The position numbers and the translations under genes are program-made. 63,582 nucleotides of DNA from Bacteroidota bacterium (GTDB lineage Bacteria > Bacteroidota > Bacteroidia > Bacteroidales > Lentimicrobiaceae): positions 1-63,582 of the forward strand of contig JAEZNO010000031.1 in the NCBI GenBank assembly GCA_023441805.1. The letters are read 5' to 3'. Positions 59,866-63,582 of this stretch are shown in pieces. Position 1 is the stretch's first letter. Each line of letters begins with the position of its first letter. The notes beneath the pieces were generated by a model, which was not told where the DNA came from, made no database searches, and worked only from the letters and a program-made list of their open reading frames with translations.

Positions 59866-61653
59866 TTAATCTTTCATCTCAAACTGCAATCTACTGAGTT
59901 CTCTATACATACCATTTTGAGAAAGGATGAGTTTTTCGTGGGTTCCCTGTTCAACAAGTTGCCCCTGATTTATCACCAAAATCAAATCAGCACGCCGGAT
60001 TGTGGAAAGCCTGTGTGCGATTACAATGGAGGTTCGCCCTTTCATTAGTTTTTCAAGCGCATCCTGTACAAGTCGCTCACTCTCAGAGTCGAGAGATGAG
60101 GTTGCTTCATCCAGTATTAAAATCCTAGGACTTTTGAGTACAGCCCTTGCTATAGCTACTCTTTGTCTTTGGCCTCCCGACAATTGCATTCCTCTTTCGC
60201 CTACAAGAGTATCCATTCCTTCAGGAAAACGATTGATGAATTCCAATGCGTTAGCCTGCTGTGCGGCATCTTCTATCATCTCGAGTGTTGCATCCGGTCT
60301 GCCATATGCGATATTTTCGCGGATTGTACCTCCAAATAGAAATATGTCCTGTGGAACGATTGCTATCTGTCTTCTTAGAGCAGTAAGTGGCAGAGTATGA
60401 GCCTCTCTTCCATCGTATAGTATACTGCCACTTGTCGGTTCATAGAGTCTGAGAAGTAATGATGTGAGTGTTGATTTACCTGCCCCTGAAGGTCCTACGA
60501 GTGCAATGAGGCTGTCGGGTCTGATTTCTGCGTTAATCTTTTTAAGGACTTCAATCTCAGTTCGCATAGGATAACTGAAAGATAAGTTCCTGATACTGAT
60601 AGCTCCGTGAAGAATTTGGTCAGGTGGAAGAGGGGATAAATCTTCAACAGGTTCAGGTGATTCTTGTAAAATATCAAGCAAATCTTCGGTTGCACCAATA
60701 AATTTCTGTACACGAGCAAAAATGTCGGCCATTCCACCAATGGTACCACCAATAAAAACTGTGTAAATAACAAATGAGAAGAGTTCCCCTGTAGCAATTT
60801 CGCCTAACGCAATGAAAAGCACTCCTTTGCGGATAACTGCAACCATGGTTCCGAACACACCAAGGATGATAAATGAATTGAATGCTGCTCTTAATCGACC
60901 ATTACGGATTCCTGTTTCAGCTATATCAATGGTCTTACCACGATATCGGATCATTTCATAGAATTCATTGGTGTAAGATTTAACGCTTTGAATACCCTGG
61001 AGGGTCTCTTCAACCACAGTGTTTGAATCTGCGATTTGCTTCTGAACCTGTTTGCTCAGGCGACGTATGTATCTTCCGAAGATTGTTGCCATAATCATCA
61101 CGGCAGGGAAGATTAGAAGCATGTACAATGTTAATTTCCAGGAGATAAACATCATCAATGTGACGCCTCCGATGATAACAACAAGTTGCCGCAGAAATTC
61201 GGCAAGGGTGGTGGTTAATGCATCCTGTAATAGTGTAATATCTGCTGAAATTCTACTGTTCAGTTCACCTACCCGACGGTTCTGGAAGAATTTCATAGGT
61301 AGTTTAACGAGGTGGTTAAATGTGTTTTGACGCAAATCCGCCAATGTTTTTTCAGCCACCTGGGTAAAAAGGCTTGTACGGAAATAGGCAAAAACAGCCT
61401 GAGCTACAAGTATTATCAGTAGTATAATTACAATCCGATTAATTGCATCGTTTGAAATACTTTTTTGGCCAAGATCGACCATCTGTCCTAAGAGTTTAGG
61501 AAATGCAAGATTGGCTAAACTCGCTAAAAGCAGAAACAGGAGCCCTGCAATGTACTGCCATTTATAAGGTTTGATATAACTATACAGACCCAGTAATCTT
61601 CTTAGTCCGGGTATTGTTATTTTTCTCTTTAGATGATCATCGTTTATTCTCAT
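59866..61653 (-). CDS. MsbA-like ABC exporter (fused permease-ATPase)
   Basis: The protein has 595 residues. Six membrane helices form the N-terminal half (about 20-330). The ATPase has Walker A GPSGAGKST (about 390), the signature LSGGQRQRVAIARAVL (about 492) and Walker B ILILDEATSSLDSES. It works as a homodimer in the inner membrane; the family includes MsbA (lipid A flippase) and multidrug exporters. Sequence does not decide the substrate. It is divergent from the DUF4476 gene. Confidence 0.92.
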   Translation of the reverse strand: MRINDDHLKRKITIPGLRRLLGLYSYIKPYKWQYIAGLLFLLLASLANLAFPKLLGQMVDLGQKSISNDAINRIVIILLIILVAQAVFAYFRTSLFTQVAEKTLADLRQNTFNHLVKLPMKFFQNRRVGELNSRISADITLLQDALTTTLAEFLRQLVVIIGGVTLMMFISWKLTLYMLLIFPAVMIMATIFGRYIRRLSKQVQKQIADSNTVVEETLQGIQSVKSYTNEFYEMIRYRGKTIDIAETGIRNGRLRAAFNSFIILGVFGTMVAVIRKGVLFIALGEIATGELFSFVIYTVFIGGTIGGMADIFARVQKFIGATEDLLDILQESPEPVEDLSPLPPDQILHGAISIRNLSFSYPMRTEIEVLKKINAEIRPDSLIALVGPSGAGKSTLTSLLLRLYEPTSGSILYDGREAHTLPLTALRRQIAIVPQDIFLFGGTIRENIAYGRPDATLEMIEDAAQQANALEFINRFPEGMDTLVGERGMQLSGGQRQRVAIARAVLKSPRILILDEATSSLDSESERLVQDALEKLMKGRTSIVIAHRLSTIRRADLILVINQGQLVEQGTHEKLILSQNGMYRELSRLQFEMKD

Positions 61654-61781
61654 TATCAGTATTTAAGGAAAATGTAAACAAGCTTATGTTAACTTTGATT
61701 GAAATAATAAACTGTAATACTCAATGCACTATTGAAAAGTTACATTTTGTATTTTTACCTCCGCACAATAAAACCAACATT

Positions 61782-62864
61782 ATGAGATTTGCAACCATTA
61801 CATTACTGGTCGTTTTCGCGACATTAACTTGTATGGCTCAACCAAGACCAAATAGAGGCTGTCGTAATCCAATGCCTGAGAGCTCATTCAAGCAAAGTCT
61901 TAAAACTGTCACTATGCAAAAGTCGGAAAGGTTGAAGCTTGAGAAGGCTAAGATGGTGGCTCTTGACAATTGTTTGAGTTCAGAACAAGTGAAGACAATT
62001 GCAGAAGTATTTATCCATGATTACAGTCGCTTGGAGTTTTCTGAAACTGCATGGGAAAACACAACTGACAAGGAGAACTTCTATTACGTGTATGATGCTT
62101 TTGCAAATATTTCGACCGTATTCAAGCTACATGATTGGATTAGAGAAAATGACCATCCTGAGCATCCATTTGATCCTCTGCCACCAATTGAGCCGATTAC
62201 GCCAAACTTTGCAGCACTTGATTATCCGAACCCATATAATTATAAAGGACCTTCTAACTGTGGCAACCCGCTTGAAGAAAGAGAATTCCTTGAAATTGCT
62301 CGCAGATACTCAGTGAACACACATGAACAGGAAAGAACAGCAATCTTTACACAGGTTGTACAGGAAAATTGTATGACGGTTGCCCAGGTGATGAAACTTG
62401 CATCATTACTTCAGATTGAGAACAACAGGTTGACACTTTTCAGAGCATCATGGAGTAATATTTATGATCTGGGACAGCTTTCTTTTGGCAGGCAACTCTT
62501 CTCACAGCCACAAAGCAAGGATGCATTTGAGCATTTTTTGCAGAATGGCCGTCCTTTTGAAGCAATACCATGCAAAATTAATCCTGAGCAATACAGAGAT
62601 ATGCTTGAGTCGATCAGAACAGAAACATTCAACAGTACGAAGATAACCATAACAAAGAATATCATTCAATCAAACCCATGTTTCTACTCCAGGCAGATTC
62701 AGGAAATAGTCGGGCTCTTTAGCTTTGACAGCGGAAAGCTTGAAATTGCGAAGTTTGCTTATGATTATACGATCGACAAGGAGAATTATTATAAGGTAGC
62801 AGATGCATTCAGTTTCAGCAACTCAAAAGAAGAGTTGATTGATTACATCCGCAAGAGAAGATAG
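61782..62864 (+). CDS. secreted protein with DUF4476-like modules
   Basis: The protein has about 360 residues from ATG 61782, which directly precedes a signal peptide (MRFATITLLVVFATLTCMAQ). Three repeats of about 95 residues follow, near residues 33-130, 170-260 and 270-360. Each has a phe/leu-rich helix (KSERLKLEKAKMVAL), CLS/CMT/CFYS with a Q (SSEQVKTIAEVF; TVAQVMKLASLL; YSRQIQEIVGLF), and a closing block with a D-x-E-N-Y/F pattern (TDKENFYYVYDAFA; TIDKENYYKVADAFSF). One Cys per module is conserved. This is the DUF4476 pattern; its function is unknown. The frame upstream of 61782 overlaps the ABC gene and is not used. Confidence 0.75.
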   Translation: MRFATITLLVVFATLTCMAQPRPNRGCRNPMPESSFKQSLKTVTMQKSERLKLEKAKMVALDNCLSSEQVKTIAEVFIHDYSRLEFSETAWENTTDKENFYYVYDAFANISTVFKLHDWIRENDHPEHPFDPLPPIEPITPNFAALDYPNPYNYKGPSNCGNPLEEREFLEIARRYSVNTHEQERTAIFTQVVQENCMTVAQVMKLASLLQIENNRLTLFRASWSNIYDLGQLSFGRQLFSQPQSKDAFEHFLQNGRPFEAIPCKINPEQYRDMLESIRTETFNSTKITITKNIIQSNPCFYSRQIQEIVGLFSFDSGKLEIAKFAYDYTIDKENYYKVADAFSFSNSKEELIDYIRKRR

Positions 62865-62871
62865 GTATAGA

Positions 62872-62979
62872 GTTGTTCAAATTGGTTCCAGGTTGTCAAT
62901 GTTGTTCAAATTAGTTCCTGGTGCTCAGATTAGTGCCAAGTCGCTCATATAAGTTCGGGCTAGTCCGAGATAGTTGAGG
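62872..62979 (+). repeat. about 20-bp degenerate tandem repeats after the DUF4476 gene
   Basis: Five degenerate units (ATTGGTTCC at 62881, ATTAGTTCC at 62910, ATTAGTGCC at 62929, ATAAGTTCG at 62949, ATAGTTGAG at about 62970) recur at 19-21 base intervals, with one 29-base gap. They start 8 bases after the stop codon. Confidence 0.55.
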
Positions 62980-63179
62980 GTCTCCTACAAAATAGGGCTT
63001 TTAAAGTAATATTCACCTTGAACTATATTATGCTACTCTGGACAAGGATTGACCATGATGAGCGATGTTAGACTATCTCCAGGCAAGTTTATCAAAGAAA
63101 ATTTGTTCTCGCAAATTACTGAGGATCAGTAGTAGTAGAGGATGAGGGAAATAAAAAAGAGAAAAATTTTCAAAAAACA
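62980..63179. other. intergenic region upstream of rRNA promoters
   Basis: No gene, tRNA or clear hairpin was recognised in this AT-rich part of the gap before the 16S promoters. Confidence 0.6.
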
Positions 63180-63210
63180 TTTGGACGGAAGGTAAAGTTG
63201 TGTACTTTTG
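63180..63210 (+). promoter_or_regulatory. rRNA operon promoter P1
   Basis: TTTG (63180-63183), 19 bases, TACTTTTG (63203-63210): an exact consensus spacing, followed by CAGTCCC. Confidence 0.75.
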
Positions 63211-63303
63211 CAGTCCCAATTCAGACAAATATTGATGAAGCGGGTTAGTTCATTGAAGAGTTTGGGAATACTGAGAAAGAAAAATATTTTTTTTCAAAAG
63301 TAC

Positions 63304-63333
63304 TTGCATGAATTAAAAAAGTGATTAATTTTG
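63304..63333 (+). promoter_or_regulatory. rRNA operon promoter P2
   Basis: TTG (63304-63306), 19 bases, TAATTTTG (63326-63333), followed by CAGCCCC. The start region is similar to that after P1. The leader downstream contains TTCTTTGAACGATTG, a boxA-like antitermination element. Confidence 0.7.
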
Positions 63334-63531
63334 CAGCCCCAAACGATAAAAAATGGGTGATACTAAGAAGAAGTATCAGAATGAAAAAAGAGTAAAATCC
63401 GGCGAGCGTGAGTTAGTCGGTAAAAGATAAAAGTTCTTTGAACGATTGAAGCAATAAAACAAATAAGCAGCAATGCATTATCATGAGAATGATAATGAGA
63501 GTCATCTTTGAGAACATTTAAATTTTTCATT

Positions 63532-63582
<51 letters not shown>

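Noticed and set aside
61614..61781. 56-residue N-terminal extension of the DUF4476-like protein
   Set aside because: It overlaps the ABC exporter start and precedes a clean signal peptide beginning at 61782.

Overview
The window looks like chromosomal DNA of a Bacteroidota bacterium, probably of the order Bacteroidales/Marinilabiliales. The evidence is the Bacteroidota-type promoters (TTTG, about 19 nt, TAnnTTTG), an AT-rich genome, families largely confined to the phylum (DUF4402, DUF5723, DUF4476, DUF4143 ATPases, HYC_CC_PP), an 11-gene nuo operon without nuoEFG, a type IX secretion-like C-terminus, and a final 51 bases that are the 5' end of a 16S rRNA gene. No genus is claimed.

Layout. 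1-4500 is an accessory island: three pieces of RHS core, each carrying the same 69-bp stretch, two with different toxin-like tips followed by small candidate immunity genes, plus fragments of an XRE regulator and a CHC2-type primase. 4600-5865 is a DUF4143 ATPase with its own promoter. 6000-14200 is mostly housekeeping: a MurD-MurL pair (L-Glu ligation, then epimerisation), YqgE/AlgH, a rhomboid protease, a membrane protein, a DUF5723 protein, an orphan OppC-like permease and tRNA-His. 14203-17313 is a large SNF2 helicase. 17457-27835 is the nuoABCDHIJKLMN operon plus a small trailing gene, all on the minus strand. 28175-31543 is a metal-related trio (Cys-rich membrane protein, HMA protein, TonB receptor). 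31990-39228 holds an OmpA protein, an AddB-like nuclease, a MurU-like nucleotidyltransferase with a tiny overlapping Cys4 gene and an AmgK-RapZ fusion (probably amino-sugar/cell-wall recycling), and a ferritin-like protein. 39225-45472 is a membrane HExxH protein overlapping an alpha-2-macroglobulin-like lipoprotein. 45569-54272 is the most unusual locus: DUF4402 pilin-like subunits, a PapD-like chaperone, a glycine-rich secreted adhesin with a type IX-like C-terminus, another DUF4402 protein and an usher-like outer-membrane protein. It is flanked by a sigma-54-type activator (54675-56024) and preceded by a sigma-54-like promoter. 56122-57935 is cysE-cysK. 58298-62864 carries a lipoprotein, a small membrane ORF, an MsbA-like ABC exporter and a three-module DUF4476-like protein. 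63180-63582 holds tandem promoters and the start of the 16S gene.

Functional reading. The best candidate for an undescribed system is the DUF4402/chaperone/usher locus. I read it as a Bacteroidota surface-fibre assembly pathway in which a major subunit gene, each early gene followed by a terminator, is under sigma-54 control, and in which a type IX-type adhesin may be combined with chaperone-usher assembly. A second theme is degenerate, strictly phased short tandem repeats just downstream of stop codons (9-bp, 22-bp and about 20-bp periods), which no gene model explains.

All functional calls are from reading the sequence; no database search was run.
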